From: Leptodontidium sp. MPI-SDFR-AT-0119
Lineage: Eukaryota > Ascomycota > Leotiomycetes > Helotiales > Leptodontidiaceae
Assembly: GCA_020726505.1 (NCBI GenBank)
Contig: JAHLEZ010000037.1
Coordinates: 186,001 to 250,000, forward strand
Length of the DNA: 64,000 nucleotides
Reading direction: 5' to 3'
Below the pieces are notes generated by a model. It did not search any database. It had not been told where the DNA came from and saw only the letters and a list, made by a program, of their open reading frames with translations. The translations under genes and the position numbers were made by a program. Below, piece after piece: positions 22,405-35,468 of the stretch (position 1 is its first letter; every line of letters begins with the position of its first letter).

Positions 22405-23670
22405 ATGGCCCCAGCTCCAGGAATACCGCCAAAACCAACTCCGACAACAGATATGGAGCCAATACCCCTCAGATCAATAACCGTCCTCATAAACTACGAG
22501 CGCATGACCTCCGACCCGCTATACAAAGGCCTCAAGTTAGGAGGCAGCACGCGTGGAGATCGAAATCTGTCCGAGGGAATCAAGAAGATCCTCCCGAAGA
22601 TCTGGGGTAGTGAGCCAGAATCGGTGATGTGCGCCTTCTTTTCCTGCCTAGATTGAATGTTTTTGACTGCTAACATAATTTTTCACAGGCGTCGATCCGT
22701 CCATATGTTCGATACAGATACCGAGACAGGCACCCCCTCCTCAACTAACCCTCCAGCAACATGTTCAATCCACCCCTACGCTTCAGTTGGTGTCAAGGGC
22801 CACTCACGCGCAGACCTCGACCTGATCTTTCACGAGACGCGAGGTCAGAATGGCTGTTACAACGCCACAGGGATGTACCAAGACTTCTTTGCTCTCTGTC
22901 CAGAGGGACAGCAAGTGTCTATCCAGATCGCGAATGAGGTATGTTTACTTCCTCCCTCTATGAATTTCTCTCTTCATGTGAATTGAGATATGTGTTAATC
23001 CTGACACAAACATCTTTAGGACCCAGTCCTCATCGACGCCACAGCACGCATGGTCTTTGAATACACCCTCCACGCCCCAAAACACGACATCCGCTCCATC
23101 ATCCAGCAGACCAGCTCAGGCTCAGACTTCTCAAGCGACGACAAGCTCTGGTACTTCTCATCCGGCGCCAGCGACAGCGAGAACCACTGCGTGCTAGCCT
23201 TCCGACACCCAGAGAACAGCGACGTATTCTCCAAAGAGAACTACTTCATAGTCGACATGACACGTCTCCAGTACGGCGAAGCTGGGTATGGTACATACGG
23301 CGAGACATATTTCCTCGGAACCTACGAGGATTATCCCACATCCATGGCTAAGATCTGCGGTGAGCTGGAGTTCCGCGGTATGACAACGGCAACTACTGGC
23401 CGAGCCGACGAGCCCGAGAACCAAGTTCGTGTTCAGGAGTGCGCCAAGCGTGCGTGGGAGAGATGGATGAACAGGGAGAAGGAAGGGTGGTGTGAATACT
23501 GTGGGAGAGGAGGGGCTGAGCTCAAGAGATGTGGTGCGTGTAAGGGGAGGAAGGTGTGGTATTGTTGTGATGAGCATAACAGGAAGGGTTGGAAGTTGCA
23601 TAAGTTGACCTGCAAGTCCCAAGTCAACAAGAAGCCTGTTTTCGGGCCGCCGAGACCAGGTGTTCTATAA
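22405..23670 (+). CDS. MYND zinc-finger protein
   Basis: Intact protein of 374 residues from three exons (22405-22628, 22689-22938, 23020-23670). The C-terminal MYND finger (about residues 316-353) has WCEYCGRGG, RCGACKGRKVWYC and HNRKGWKLHKLTC with all expected zinc ligands. MYND fingers usually bind proline-rich peptides, so a protein-interaction role is likely. The 300-residue N-terminal part has no domain I recognise but is shared with the truncated upstream copy, including YFIVDMTRLQYGEAGYGTYG. The first intron has donor GTGCGC; the alternative GT six bases earlier would break the frame. Same strand and tandem arrangement indicate local duplication. Confidence 0.85.
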
Positions 23671-24079
23671 ATCTGGAATGGAGCATAGAAGGAGTCGTCC
23701 GGATACACATTTGTAACACATACTATTCGTGATCCCATACTGTCACGAATGGCTGCCGCCTCTGGTGCCCATACTAGAGAAGTCCGGAGAAAACTTCAAG
23801 TAGGCGACGTGGGCCAACCGAAGTAGGCGAGGTCACACAAGAACAAATACACTAGAAGTCGAGCACTAACGAGATATAGAAACCAATTTCATTCTCCAAT
23901 CCTCCAATCAATTTCACATGTGCTAAAGCTTCCTCCCGCCCCACCTACGACCTCCCTCACTATCTACCAACACGAATATAATACACCTAACCTAACCTAC
24001 CACCAACAACCAAATCGTTCCCCACCACCCGCTTGTCAAAACACACCATTAAAATAGTCCCTGTCTCCATACGAGCAAC
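23671..24079. other. Intergenic between convergent genes
   Basis: A short stretch between the 3' ends of the MYND gene and pan1. It is AC-rich toward 24000 and shows no gene or repeat. Confidence 0.5.
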
Positions 24080-27000
24080 TCAATCCAACACTCTCCCAGC
24101 CACAGAAGCAGCGCTCTTGTCCTTAGTCTGCGTCTTCTTAAGTGCCTTACCCATCTGAATCTCTCCTAGCAGCGCAGCCGGACGTCCTGCTCCAGGAGGA
24201 CCGGGGGCTGGCATGGGCGGAGGGGGAGGTGGACCCCCTGGGGCAGCAGAGCCAGGCATAGGTGGAGGCGGTGGAGGGCCGCCAAAAGCAGGCATGGGAG
24301 GTGGCGGAGGAGCGCCTCCGGCTGGCATGGGTGGTGGTGGAGGAGGCGATGAAATTGCGTCTCGGACCGGGGCAGGGCTGGTGGGTGTTGATCCAGTTCC
24401 CCCAGTAGCGGATAGTGGGCGAGGAGGACCCATGGTGCCGAAGAGGATTGAGGCGAGATGTCGAGCGTTTCCTGCTCCTGGACCTTCGTCGTCTGACGAG
24501 TCGTCCTCTTTGTCCGAGCCGACGACGGACCATTCGTCTTCTTCGGGGCGGACGCGAGATCGTGAACCGGTGGGCTGGGTGACGATTGGTTCGGGGGCTT
24601 TGAGGGTATCTTGAGCTGGCAAGCGGTGGAAGGGGTTATTTGACTGAGCTACAGGAGATGCTCCATCTGGTCCGGTCTGAGCGAGCTTCTTCAAGAAAGG
24701 ATTTCTGGTCTCCGTATCGGATGGAGGACTGGCAACTGGAGGAGATGTCGTCGTCGCTGCCGCGGGCGGAGGAGAAACGACTGTTGGGACGGGTGGAGGA
24801 GGTGGAGAGATCGCCTTTCTCTCGAACTCCTGACTTCCTTGAGTAGGAGTGGAAGCTTGGGGTGTGGCTTGATCGGGTCCCTCATCATCAGACGAGTCAT
24901 CACTGTCGTCGTCCATAGCCTCCAATTGACGTTGCAGCTCTCTCTCACGAGCTTGTGCAGCTTCAATCTCAGCTCTCTGTGCTGCCAGTCGAGCCTCCTT
25001 ATCCTTGGCCTCCGCCTGAGCAGCCTTTCTTCTTCGTTTCTCCTCATCCTTCTTGATCTTGCCAGCTTTCACTTGATCTTCAAGAGCCTTCAAGCGTGCA
25101 GCAGCAGCCTCTTTCTCCTTCGCAAGCTCATTTTCTTGTCGTGTAGCATCATCCCTGGTCAAGTTAGTCTAATTCTTCCTGAGCGATATTTCGACTTACT
25201 CAAGCTCTTGTGTAGCGATGATCTGAGCTTTCTGCTCTTCCAAGACTCTCTGCTCATCTTCGGCTTTACGCTCACTGGCATCACTCTTTGCAGCTTTTCT
25301 CGAAGGTGGTGGCGGGGGCTTCTTCGCAACGGGAGCTGGAGCTGGTGGAGGAATGCCTTGCTCCTCATTGATTCTAGCCTGTCTCTCCGCCTCACGCTTG
25401 GCATCTTCTTCCTCTGCCTTTCGGAGTTTGGCGGCTCTCTCGCCCTTCTCGCGCTCCATTCGCTGTGCAGATGTTTCACCTGGCTTGGACGGTGCTTTGA
25501 TTCCAAGAGCAGCGAGACGCTCAGCCATACGCTGTTCGGCCTGTTGTTTGATGTATGCAGCACGATCCTCTGGGGTCTTGTACTGGGAATAAGTTCCACC
25601 AGAAGCTGGTGCAGGTGCTGCTACTGGAGCGGGCTTTGACTGGACAGGTGAAGTCGCCGCGGGGCTATCATATCGCGATGAGGATGCTGAGCGTGAAGTA
25701 TCCCGTGTGTTGCGACTGCGGTCATCGGTACGGACTCTGGCAGACTTACTAGATCTCTGCAAATCAAAAATGAAGTCCTTGACCTCATCCTCAACACCGA
25801 GACCATCTTCCCATCGTCGCTTCTCATGCTCACTGCTCGAGTCTTCTGCACCCTCTTTAAGACTGTCTTCGAGACCTTGAGAGAAGTCGCGGACACTGTC
25901 CTCGACATCTCTGACCATTCGCTCATTGTTCTCTTTCTCGTTCTTGATCTTGATGTTCTCCTCCTCTAGACGCTTTGGAGCCTCGAAGTCATCATTGCTA
26001 GACTCAACTTTCCGTCCCGTCAAAGCCGCAGAGCGTTGCTGCATCATAGCTTTGGCACGAGCCTTAAGACGGTCCGATTCTGTGACAGATCCGCCTGGTC
26101 CAGTACCAACAATGGACGATGCACTTCCGGGGTGAGACTTAGCATCTCGAAGACGGAAAAGCTCAAGCTTCGCATCAGCAATGCTTCGTTCCGTCTTGCG
26201 GACATTTGAAGCAATCTCAGGAAGTTTGTCTGTCAGTCCCTGAAGCTGTCGCTTCAAAATACGACGCTCAGCGCCAGAATCAACATTGCGCAAGGATGCA
26301 TCTGGATGAGAGTCGATGTCTTCCTGAATGCGACGAATTCGGCGATAAAGATCATCTGCCTCACGACGATCTCGTCTATCGAGTGCATCGTCCTCATCGG
26401 CCGCATTCTCATCCTTGAAATCGATAGCATCGAGAAGAACCTGCTTTTCGCGAATCTTCTTCTTCAATTGATCCAACGATAGTTCATCATTAGAAGTTGA
26501 CGATGCAGGAGACGATGGACGAGGAGAGCCACCGCCTAGTCTCCGACGAGCGCTGGACTTGTATCCAACATCGTCATCATTGTTCTTGAACACAGTGGCA
26601 TCCTTTCTACCACCACCAAATCCAGAAACACCTCCACGGAAAGAGTGATTCTTCAAGTAGCTGACTCCGGTCTTCTGAGGCAACAAACTCGCTCCGGAAT
26701 TCTTCCTGAAATCAGATTCTTGGGAAAGAAGGGATTTAACTTGTCCAATTGAATCGTTGAAGTTTCTGGTAGAAGGTGGAACAAGCTCCGGAGGAAGCTG
26801 AGCTGGCAATGGATAACCGTTCAGCTTGCGGTAAATCAAATGCATGGCAACTGCGAATTCGTCCATGTTCAGACGACCCTTGTTTCCATGGTCCGCAAGA
26901 GTCCATACTCGCTCCATATCTTGCTTCTCTAGACCGCTCTGCCCAAAGACTTCAATAGCAACGTCTCCACCAATAAAGCCCTTATTGAAGCCATCCCAGG

Positions 27001-28472
27001 CCTTGAAAACAGAATCATATCTAGTCTTCTCGTCCTTTGTAACCGCCCATGGGATTACTGCATTTCCTTGTAGACCAGATGTTGTGAAGGAGCCCTGCTC
27101 TCGACCTTGCTGAGGCATCATTCGAGATTGTAGGAGGTCAATATTAGGCAGCCCAGTTGCAGGAGCATTGACCAAGCCCCACTGTCCTGGTCGCCCAGTA
27201 GGTTGGCTGTTCAGTGGAGCAATCATTCCTCCCATGCCAGTCTGAGCCGGTGAAAGGCCCTGGCTATATCCAGTAGGCATTGGTGGCATTGGGGGACGAG
27301 GCCCGGTATATCCAGTGGCAGATGGGTTTGACATGTTCTGGAACCCAGTTTGGTTTGGTTGCATTCCCTGGTTCTGACCAAAGCCTGTCTGCATGGGCTG
27401 TTGGAACCCGCCTTGCTGTTGTCCGAAGCCTCCACCCGAGAAATTGGTCTGCTGGGTTGGGAAGCCAGTCATTTGCGCTGTCAAGAGAGCTGAGTTCGAG
27501 GGGGTTGGCTGTGGTTGGTGGATCGTTGGTGATGCTGCACTTTGTCTGCCAGTGAAATCTGGAGCGTTGGTCCTAGATGGCAATTCCGGCGCATCATCTA
27601 CCACGCCAAAATTGATGATATCCACCATGCTCGAGACTTCATTCTTTATATTATCCGGAAGGGTAGAGGGCAATGCCTTGCCTACGAGTTTCAAGTTGCA
27701 CAGGTACATCGCAAGAGCGAATTCGGGGAAATGTAGCTGTCCAGATCGAGTGGTGTCTGCCAGAGTCCTGTAGCCAACATTAGCTATTACTTGCTCGCCC
27801 CAATGCCGCAATATCCTACCATATTTGTGACAATGCATTCCCATCAAGCTTCGAGCGCATCAGCAGGTCTCTGGACTTATCTCCCGACAATGTCTGCTCG
27901 TCCCCAGCCGCGGACTTGAACAGAGTTTCAAACTTTGCCTGGTCCTGCGCCGTGATGAATGACAATCGTATACTCGGAATCTTCGAGCCCTTTGACTTCG
28001 ATGCTCGGCGTCCTCTGGCGGGAGCTGCGGCTGGGCTCGATTTGAAGCTATCTGCCATCTGGGCGAATCCTGTTGCTTGAGGTTTCTGTGCCGGGGCCGC
28101 GGGAGGCTGCTGAGCTTGATTCTGGTATTGCTGGGGAATCTGAGGCATTGGCGGAGCTCCAGTCTGGAAGCTTTGTTGCTGCGGAGGTTGGGCATTGTTG
28201 AATTGCTGGCCTGGGAATCCGGTTGGCTGCTGTTGCATCTGCTGCTGAGGTTGGAAGCCAGTCTGCTGGGGCTGCATGGGGTACCCAGTGAAGTTTGGCT
28301 GCAGCGGAGCTTGCTGTCCAAAGCCGGTCGGATTGGGATTCATGAAGCCCTGTTGCTGAGCTTGCTGCTGAGCTTGCTGCTGGCCTTGCTGGTTTGGAAA
28401 AGAGTTGAACTGCTGAGGACCGCCCGGGCGACCACTCTGGCCCCCCAGGTAGGAGTTCGATCCTGAAAACAT
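24080..28472 (-). CDS. pan1: Pan1-like actin cytoskeleton-regulatory complex protein
   Basis: Endocytic scaffold that activates Arp2/3-driven actin assembly at cortical patches. Three exons (28472-27820, 27767-25200, 25154-24080) give 1431 residues, the usual size. Order: Gln/Pro-rich N-terminus with QTGF-type repeats; EH domain 1 (about 172-260, [16 protein letters not shown], then [19 protein letters not shown]); a second QTG-rich linker; EH domain 2 (about 461-550, [20 protein letters not shown], then [19 protein letters not shown]); a long charged coiled-coil region; and a proline-rich tail (PPPPPPMP blocks) ending in a WH2-like [13 protein letters not shown]. Introns are 52 and 45 nt. 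This is a conserved single-copy core gene and anchors the region as non-accessory. Confidence 0.95.
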
Positions 28473-29149
28473 GGCTGGTGAATGCAGGACAGGATTCGAG
28501 ATAAAAGGAAAGGGAGGGAATGGGGGCGGTGGGGGTGGTGGTGGTAAGGTGACGGAGGTGTTGTTGTAAGATTGAGAGCAAGGTCACTGTCGCCTTCTGT
28601 CTGCCTTCTGTCTTCGATTACACACGCGTGGCTGAGGCGGCTGGCGGCAAGATCAGCGGTTTCGAGGCAGGCAGGCGAGCGAGCCAGCGCTGGTGGCATG
28701 ACGAAGCTTTGGCCTCACCGTCAGATAGCCAGAGTAAGCGAGCGAGGGTGAGAGTGAGAGTGTAATTATTGACCAGTTGTGAATGCTAATATTGGCAACA
28801 CTTAACAATAGAATCACAAGGAGCTTAGAATTATATTTCACGTCAATTTCAATTCATTCAAATAGTCCAAGAATAATTTGCAAGCTATTTCATTTAGGTA
28901 ATTCAAGCTCCAGACAGCTCCTGGCCCCAGGTCCACATCCGGCATTTTCACATGACAGGAAGCAGACTCCCCCGTCTATTTGCAATGCAACAACTGTCTA
29001 TCCGTGGTGAATCATGCTCTATATAGATACAAGGCATCTGTTTGTTCATTTCCGTTTTGATTTCATTCCATTCCATTGCCACTATCAACACAAATGTTGC
29101 ATCTCACTATCTCACCATCGATTGCATTTTCAACAGAGTTTTGACTGAC
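28473..29149. other. Intergenic: pan1 promoter and methyltransferase 3' end
   Basis: No gene is visible. Immediately upstream of pan1 the minus strand is CCACC/CCCCC-rich, a common leader composition. No repeat beyond low complexity. Confidence 0.5.
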
Positions 29150-30900
29150 TCAGCTGACAATCTTCTCCGAGACAGAAGCCTTGGGGAATAGAGCCTTGCC
29201 AGCCACCTTGGCAGCATTGAGAGCTCCAGAGAGAGAGAATTGGGTGTTGATGCCGTTGATGCGGTGGGTGGAGTTGATATTCTTGACCAGGGTGATTTGG
29301 TAGCAGGTGGCTCCTCCTTGACGAGAGGTGATGGTGGAGTAGGCAAGGAAGAATTCCCAGATCTATGATTTGTTAGATGTGAATTGGTACCGAGGACTGC
29401 ATCAACTTACTCTGTACCACCTGTTGCCATACTTAGCCTTGACCTTGTCCTGGTTGGCCAGCCAGTTTCTATACCATCTCCAGAGAGTGGCAGAGTAGTG
29501 GACTCCAATAGTATCAATAGTCTTAACTTCCCATCCGGCACTCTCGACAGCGCTGATGTAGTTGTTGAGAGGGCATGAGGCATCGGCGCCGGGGAAGATA
29601 TACTTGTTCATGAAAAGACCCCAGATGAGATCCTCGTATTGCCAGCTCTTTCTCAATCCAGCGACCTGGAGGAAGAAGATTCCGTCATCGTCCATCATAT
29701 CGTTACACTGTTGGAGGAAAGGAGTGAGATGTCTCATGCCAACGTGCTCGGCCATCTCAAGACAGGTGATCTTTTGGTATTTGCCCTCTGGGACTGGGAT
29801 ATCACGGTAATCCATGCAGAGGATCTTGCTTTGCTCCTCAGAAATACCAGCCTTGCGAAGTCCATTGTTACCCCAAGCAGTTTGGTTGCGGCCGAGAGTG
29901 ATTCCAGTAGCCTTTGCACCGTAGTTGACACTGGCGAATTTGGCAAGAGTTCCCCATCCGCAGCCGATGTCCAGAAGAGTCTCGCCTTCCTTGAGATCGA
30001 TCTTCTCGCAGACAATGGCAAGCTTGTTATCCTGGAGTTGCTCAAGAGACTCCTCCTTGTTGATATCAGAGATAACACCAGAGGTGTAGACCATGCGTGG
30101 GCCAAGGAACCATCCGTAGAAGTCATCACCACGGTCGTAGTGGTCTCGGACCTGCTCCTCATCTGCGAGTCAAATATTAGAAAAGTTGCTTAGCATGCTC
30201 TGGTGAGGTTTCACATACCTTGAGATCTGGTGTGCATAATAACTTCAGGTGCAAAGACGAAGAAAACGTGCTTGAACAAGCCCAGGGTGAATCTGAAGCT
30301 AGCCCAATCATGTCTGTATTCCATGACCTCCAAGCAGTCTCCGTTGAAATCAACATCCCCATCGAAGTACATGGTGTAGAAAGTCTCCATTGGGATCTTG
30401 TTGCTTCCATGGTACTTGGCCTTGTCGGCAGGGTTCTTGAAGGTAAGGTAGTGCTCGACTGGGCGACCTGGGTACCTGGCCTTCTCATTCTTGCGAGGGC
30501 TGAAGGACGATGCCATATACCAGAAGCTGATCAGGATAGGGACAGTGGTGAAGATACCGAAAAAGATGGAGGTCTTCATTCCACCACCAACCTTCCAGGA
30601 CATGTATGTTGGGATACCAGTGACGAGTCCGAAGAGGAGGAGGTTGGAGAAGCTGGTGTTGCCAGCGGCATCTGCAGGGAGAGGGGCATTTTTGATTGCT
30701 GGGTACTGCCAATTGTCAGCTGAAGGTCAATTGCTGAAGGAGTGGCGATAGGTTGGGGAGTCAATTGCTTCAGTACTCACAGAAGTAGTCTTCACACCAC
30801 ACTCCTCGAACTTCTCAAATGTGGGCGTAGGGGCCTTGGGGGTTTCAATGAACTCGAACTCGCTCTCTGAGCCATTGACGCTCTGCGGGTTGGAAGCCAT
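29150..30900 (-). CDS. Sphingolipid C9-methyltransferase
   Basis: Membrane-associated S-adenosylmethionine-dependent enzyme of the cyclopropane-fatty-acid-synthase family that adds the 9-methyl branch to the sphingoid base of fungal glucosylceramide. Four exons (30900-30781, 30705-30219, 30162-29411, 29362-29150) give 523 residues. Two hydrophobic segments near 60-110 (SNLLLFGLVTGIPTYMSW; FFGIFTTVPILISFWYM) anchor it in the membrane. The catalytic half shows RDHYDRGDDFYGWFLG, SAM motif LLDIGCGWG (about 265-273), CLEMAEHVG and a C-terminal GVHYSATLWRWYRNWL. Length and order match fungal C9-methyltransferases. Core metabolism gene; it reads away from the third Zn2Cys6 regulator's 3' end. Confidence 0.93.
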
Positions 30901-31875
30901 GATTGCGGTGCGTGGGTAGAGTTGTGACGACAGTGTGGCACTCACTGTCGATATGACTCTCTCACACAAACAATTGATGGTTGTGTTGGGCTGTGTTGGG
31001 AGGAGTCGTGTCTTCTTGAGGGAGAAATATGTTCTGGCTGTGGTGTTGAAGCCAAACTGCCAGCTAGGGCGGTCTGGCCACACTAATCGGAATCGGGTTA
31101 AGGAGTGCGACGCCCCACCTTCGCTTGTGAAGCTTTGACTGGTTTGGCGTTTCCCCTGCATTTGGCCCCTGAGCGGACTCTGAGAAGGTGGGTGGACAGT
31201 GAACAGCAACAAATGGGTGGATAAAGTAATAAACACCACAACAATTTCTTCAAATAGCGATAGTACTTAACTTACATACGTATTGTATTTAGAAGGAGTT
31301 AATAGTGGTAATGCTGACCAGTTCCACTGTTATTAGTTGCAGTTCTTTGATGTCTCGCTACCATCGTTGATAGGATCGTCGGCAAGACCATTGTCTTCGA
31401 CTCGACTTTGCAGTGCATTAGCAGCATGATGAATTATGATGCTGAACACTTAGATTTTGACTTATTTGCGCTGTACTTTTTTGTGGTCTCTTTCCTTTTT
31501 CTTCTTTTCTTCAAATCTTATGTGCTGGATAGGACTGTCTGCACTGCCAAGTACACAAACAACAACCGGGAATGCCTTTTAGCCTCTCCTAAGGAAACTT
31601 GGTTGTACGGATGTATATCTCTGTCAATTCACAATCTTGCACACTCTAAGTTGAAGTCTTTCATATATTCGTTCTTCTGTATGTCGTACATGTGTTTCAT
31701 TACTTTGAAATACACTCCCTCGCGATTCCCACACATACCCAGCAAAGCCAAAACACAAACCAGAGACTATCCACCCCTCACCAAGCAATCATCTCCTTTT
31801 ACTAACCATCCTTTCCTTTCCTTCCTATCCCAATTCACTCCCCATTACCAAGTAGCTCCCTTCCCTCACCCCATC
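30901..31875. other. Intergenic, methyltransferase promoter
   Basis: About 975 bp without a supported gene. A plus-strand open frame starting at 31408 runs into the neighbouring regulator gene in antisense and has low-complexity Pro/His-rich composition; I do not regard it as real. Confidence 0.45.
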
Positions 31876-33614
31876 CTACCAACTAATCCTCTTCTCCCTC
31901 CTAACCTTCACCTCACTCTCCCCCGAAACCCTCTGCAAACAAACCAACACCGCCCTCTTCGCCCCAAGTTCCGCAGCACTCCATTTCACCCCCGCAATCC
32001 TCGCCCAGGTAGGTACATGTCCATCCACCATAAACTCCTCTTCAACCTGCATAGCCCACTGCAGCACCTTGCCCGCAAAAACACTATCCCAGATGCCTTC
32101 CCGCCTTGGATGTTCAAGCAGGAAGTTGATCGCTTCCTTCCGGATAGTAGGCTCCCTACATTTCAACCCCACAACCCAGAGCGGCACGATGACTCTCGTG
32201 TCGAAGCAAAAATTCGAGGGGCGAGTCTTGCTCGTGGCTGGCATCTCCTTCATGACTGCTTTAGCGAGGAACACAACCCGTTTATAAACGGGGTTATACT
32301 GGTCATGAATCGACTCATCGATCGAGAGATGCGTCGAGAGTCCAATGTACCCAATCGCCATAGAGAGTTGGATGAAAAGCGCATAATGCTTCTGCGGCCC
32401 ATCAGCTACAGTCTGCAATACCGGCTCGAACGCTTTGTTGAAGCGCCAAACAGCCGATTGGATCTCCTCCTGCTCTTTGATCCCCCATCGCCAGATATCA
32501 GAATCTTCCTTGTCATCGGTTCCAAGGTACGCGGACTGCGTGGTGATGAGGTATACCCCCCGGCGAATAATACCATTGTAGTATTTCCCTGCCTCGAAGA
32601 TATCCTCGAATTTATCAGGCATTGATCTTGTGAATCTCGGGCCTTCCATCCCAAGCACGGCATGCAATTCCGGGGAGTGTCCATCCGCGAAGAACGAATG
32701 CTGGACAGCCAGCCGACAAAATATTTGCACAAGGTCGTCTTCAACGACATACGGCGCCGGAGACAGTCGTGTATACTTATCCTCGTCATTCCGATAATTC
32801 TCCTTCCATTCCTGGATGAGTCGGATCCCAGCATGGACCTGGTTTACAGCCAGATCCATGTTCCCCGTCCAGGACTCAAAAGCCAGGATCAGCAAACAAG
32901 TCAACAGCATCGTCCTCAAATCGAGTTTCTTTTCCGCCGCATCAGCAGCCATGTACTTGACAGCTTTCACATACTGTCTCAACGCATTCTGATGGTGCAC
33001 ATTAGCCGCAGCATCTCTCTCCACAGGTGTCAAAGACATCTTCTCGAAACTCTGCACCATCTCAGCCGTCTTGTCCAACGCACCAAGCGCTACGATGGCA
33101 TGTCTAATCGCGGGGTTGAAATGGCACGATTCCAGTAATCGCAGTCTCGTGCACCCGGAATCAAACGTGGGAAAGATATCGTAGCCAGTCCTGACGCAGA
33201 ATAACTCGAAGTACTGATGTTCCTCGATACTAGAGAATGGGGAATTGGCCAACGCCCCAGAGGACGGTAAAGCCATGCCTGATCGCATGGCTGTTTGGGT
33301 CTGCTGTGGATTTGGCAAGATCTCACGTTTTTGAGCAGGTTTTGGTTCTGGCCATGGCTTGGGAGGCGGACGGTAGCCATCGCATTCGACGCCGAATTTG
33401 ATACAGCGGTTGCAAGATGGCCTACCTTCATCACATTTCACTCTTCGCAATCTAGGAGGAGAAGTTCAGCTGGCCGTATGAAGCTACAGTACGAGAATTT
33501 GGTGTTTTGGAAGAATGAGAATATCTTGTTTTTCCCGTACCTGCAAGTTCCACATCCTGTCCTGACTTTTGGTGCGCTTCTCCGCACTCGTGGATACTGT
33601 GCGGCACCGCCCAT
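31876..33614 (-). CDS. Zn2Cys6 transcription factor
   Basis: Nuclear regulator of 549 residues from two exons (33614-33541, 33451-31876). The 89-nt intron splits the zinc cluster after GCGTCR. Spliced, it reads C-x2-C-x6-C-x6-C-x2-C-x6-C (CGTCRLRRVKC, then CNRCIKFGVEC). I start at the ATG of MGGAAQYPRV; an in-frame GTG six bases upstream is not a normal start. The body has EEHQYFELFCVRTGYDIFP and NPAIRHAIVALGALDKTAEM, typical of a large group of fungal C6 regulators without a known target. It lies next to core genes rather than in an obvious cluster. Confidence 0.85.
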
Positions 33615-34989
33615 CGTCACTGAATTCCAGTCGATCAGGCTGTCAGCCAGAGCGCAATGCCGAATCGATGGCGCCTGCAGTCAGCACCGGCAGATAATGA
33701 GGCGGCTCAACACTGGGGTCTGGGATAAATCCGCTCTGCATTCAGGCTTCCTGTACCGCAAAGTCACAAAGTGCGGTCGGATCATACTTATCGGTAATCC
33801 CCAGCTGAGCCCGCTCAAGCCTAGACTGCTTCTGCATGTGCATGTGCGACAGTGGCAGCCGGTAAGTAGAAGTCGAAGCCATGAAAGAAGGTCTGGCCAA
33901 TCAGAAGACTTGCATCTGTTTGAAGGATTCGGGCTCCCCGACCGAAGATTTCCCGTTCGCTTCCTCAACATCCCTCCTACTCCAAGTGCTTTAAACCATC
34001 GAAATTAAACCATCGAAATTAAACCGTCGAAATCCATATGTCTCATTCTCCATGTATTGCGGCAATAGATTTCTTAATGGATGGAATTCTAAATTCCTGG
34101 ACCCGCCCAACAAATACGGTTGTACCTATATCAGTCCATTTATGTCCCCTCAACAGTAGACTTAATCATGTTCAAAGCACTTAATTCAGCCAATGACATA
34201 TATTTCGTCCGCCAAGTTATCTCTAACCTTTCCCTTTCCCTTTCCCTTCTCTCGTATTTACTTCCAATGCTTAGGCGAGGCGGCCACCTACCCGAACAAG
34301 GGTCAGTTAGGATTCTTTTGGCTCAGCGAATGTATCTGCGTCTTAACTGTGACCAGTAGTACCGCTATAGGTATATATTATGTGCAGACCTTCGGCTTAA
34401 TTTGACAGCTGCATGGTCAATCCTTGGCTTCCAGCATTGACACGAAACTACAGATCATAAGATGACCGCTGAAATAACTAGGACCTGGGGCTGGATGGAT
34501 GAATATTGTTATGAGCTAACGGTCTGGTGCTACTATCCATAGGAAGTCAATGAAGGATCCACCTTTTCCTTTGGAACTTTTCAGGTTGGCAGTGGTTGGC
34601 GTTCTGCTGTGCCTCCCAACCTGAAGTGTTCAAACGAAACCAGTAGGTGGTTCGATTTGACTCACCGCTTTACAGTATTATAACCATTTGAGCAATAAGC
34701 TGCGAGTCGCGAGGCATCTTTTGTTTACGATGATTCGATTATACGAATCTCCCCTTCGAAATTCCAGCCCAAACTGTACGCTACGATATAAGGAATTCTC
34801 GCAATTATGTCCAGTAGAGAATCACCTAGGTCGAACGACACTGGGATTGGACTTCGAGACGAGACTTTGAGCCCCCGAGAAGAACAACTCCAAGATAAAG
34901 ATCTTCCACCTCGCGACCATGTCCGAGCCACCTAGACTTGCCTAACGGCCATCTTTATCATATCCCACGATAACCTATGGTATGATCTA
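33615..34989. other. Intergenic region up to hAT-like element
   Basis: No gene is supported. It contains the promoter of the Zn2Cys6 gene, the 14-bp tandem triplet listed separately, and unstructured sequence up to the target-site duplication at 34982-34989. Confidence 0.45.
33993..34034. repeat. Three tandem copies of a 14-bp unit
   Basis: The unit TAAACCATCGAAAT occurs three times head to tail without spacer; the third copy has one substitution (CCG for CCA). Function unknown; it could be a slippage product or a repeated binding site, about 380 bp upstream of the Zn2Cys6 gene start. Confidence 0.8.
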
Positions 34990-35468
34990 CAGGGTGGCCA
35001 TTAAGTCAGTTAAGTCAGTATCAGTCGACTTATTTTAGTCGACTGACTGACTGACGATAATACCTCAACTGAGGGACTTAACTTAATATATTAATCAGTA
35101 CTGATTAGAAAGAAACGCGACCTTAAAATCACGTTTTTACGATTTAAAAATAAAAATATATCATTTTCGATACAAATGAAGTATAAAGAATATTTATAAA
35201 GCTTAGAACGTGTATTATTACTTTTAATCCGTTTAAAGTAATAAATAATATTATTTTCACTTCTTATAAAATGGCCTTAATATTCTTAAAATTTACTCAA
35301 ATATGTACTTTAATACTAACAAATCTTATAATTTCTCAACTGACAGTCTAAATCAGTTGAGCATTTAACCACTGACTTGTTAGGGTTAGGGCTAGTAGCT
35401 GACTGATTACGAATTTAGGGCCCACTGACTTAAGTCAGCTTAACTAGACTGACTTATCGACCAGCCTG
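34990..35468. mobile_element. Non-autonomous hAT-like element (MITE), 479 bp
   Basis: The ends form terminal inverted repeats: left CAGGGTGGCCATTAAGTCAG, right end read inward CAGGCTGGTCGATAAGTCAG, identical at 16 of 20 positions. They are flanked by a perfect 8-bp direct duplication ATGATCTA (34982-34989 and 35469-35476). An 8-bp target duplication and CAGGG-type ends are hallmarks of the hAT superfamily. Subterminal AAGTCAGT/GACTGACT words recur near both ends, as expected for transposase-binding repeats. The interior is very AT-rich with no open frame of note, so it would need a transposase in trans. Confidence 0.82.

Noticed and set aside
24839..25639. 266-codon plus-strand open frame opposite pan1
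   Set aside because: Leu/Ser-rich antisense reading of the Lys/Glu/Arg-rich coiled-coil coding sequence of pan1; it is a composition artefact.
31408..32625. 405-codon plus-strand open frame
   Set aside because: Most of it is antisense to the Zn2Cys6 gene at 31876-33614, and the rest is low-complexity; no domain is visible.
33295..34008. 237-codon plus-strand open frame
   Set aside because: Antisense to the zinc-cluster exons of the third regulator and its promoter; no recognisable protein features.
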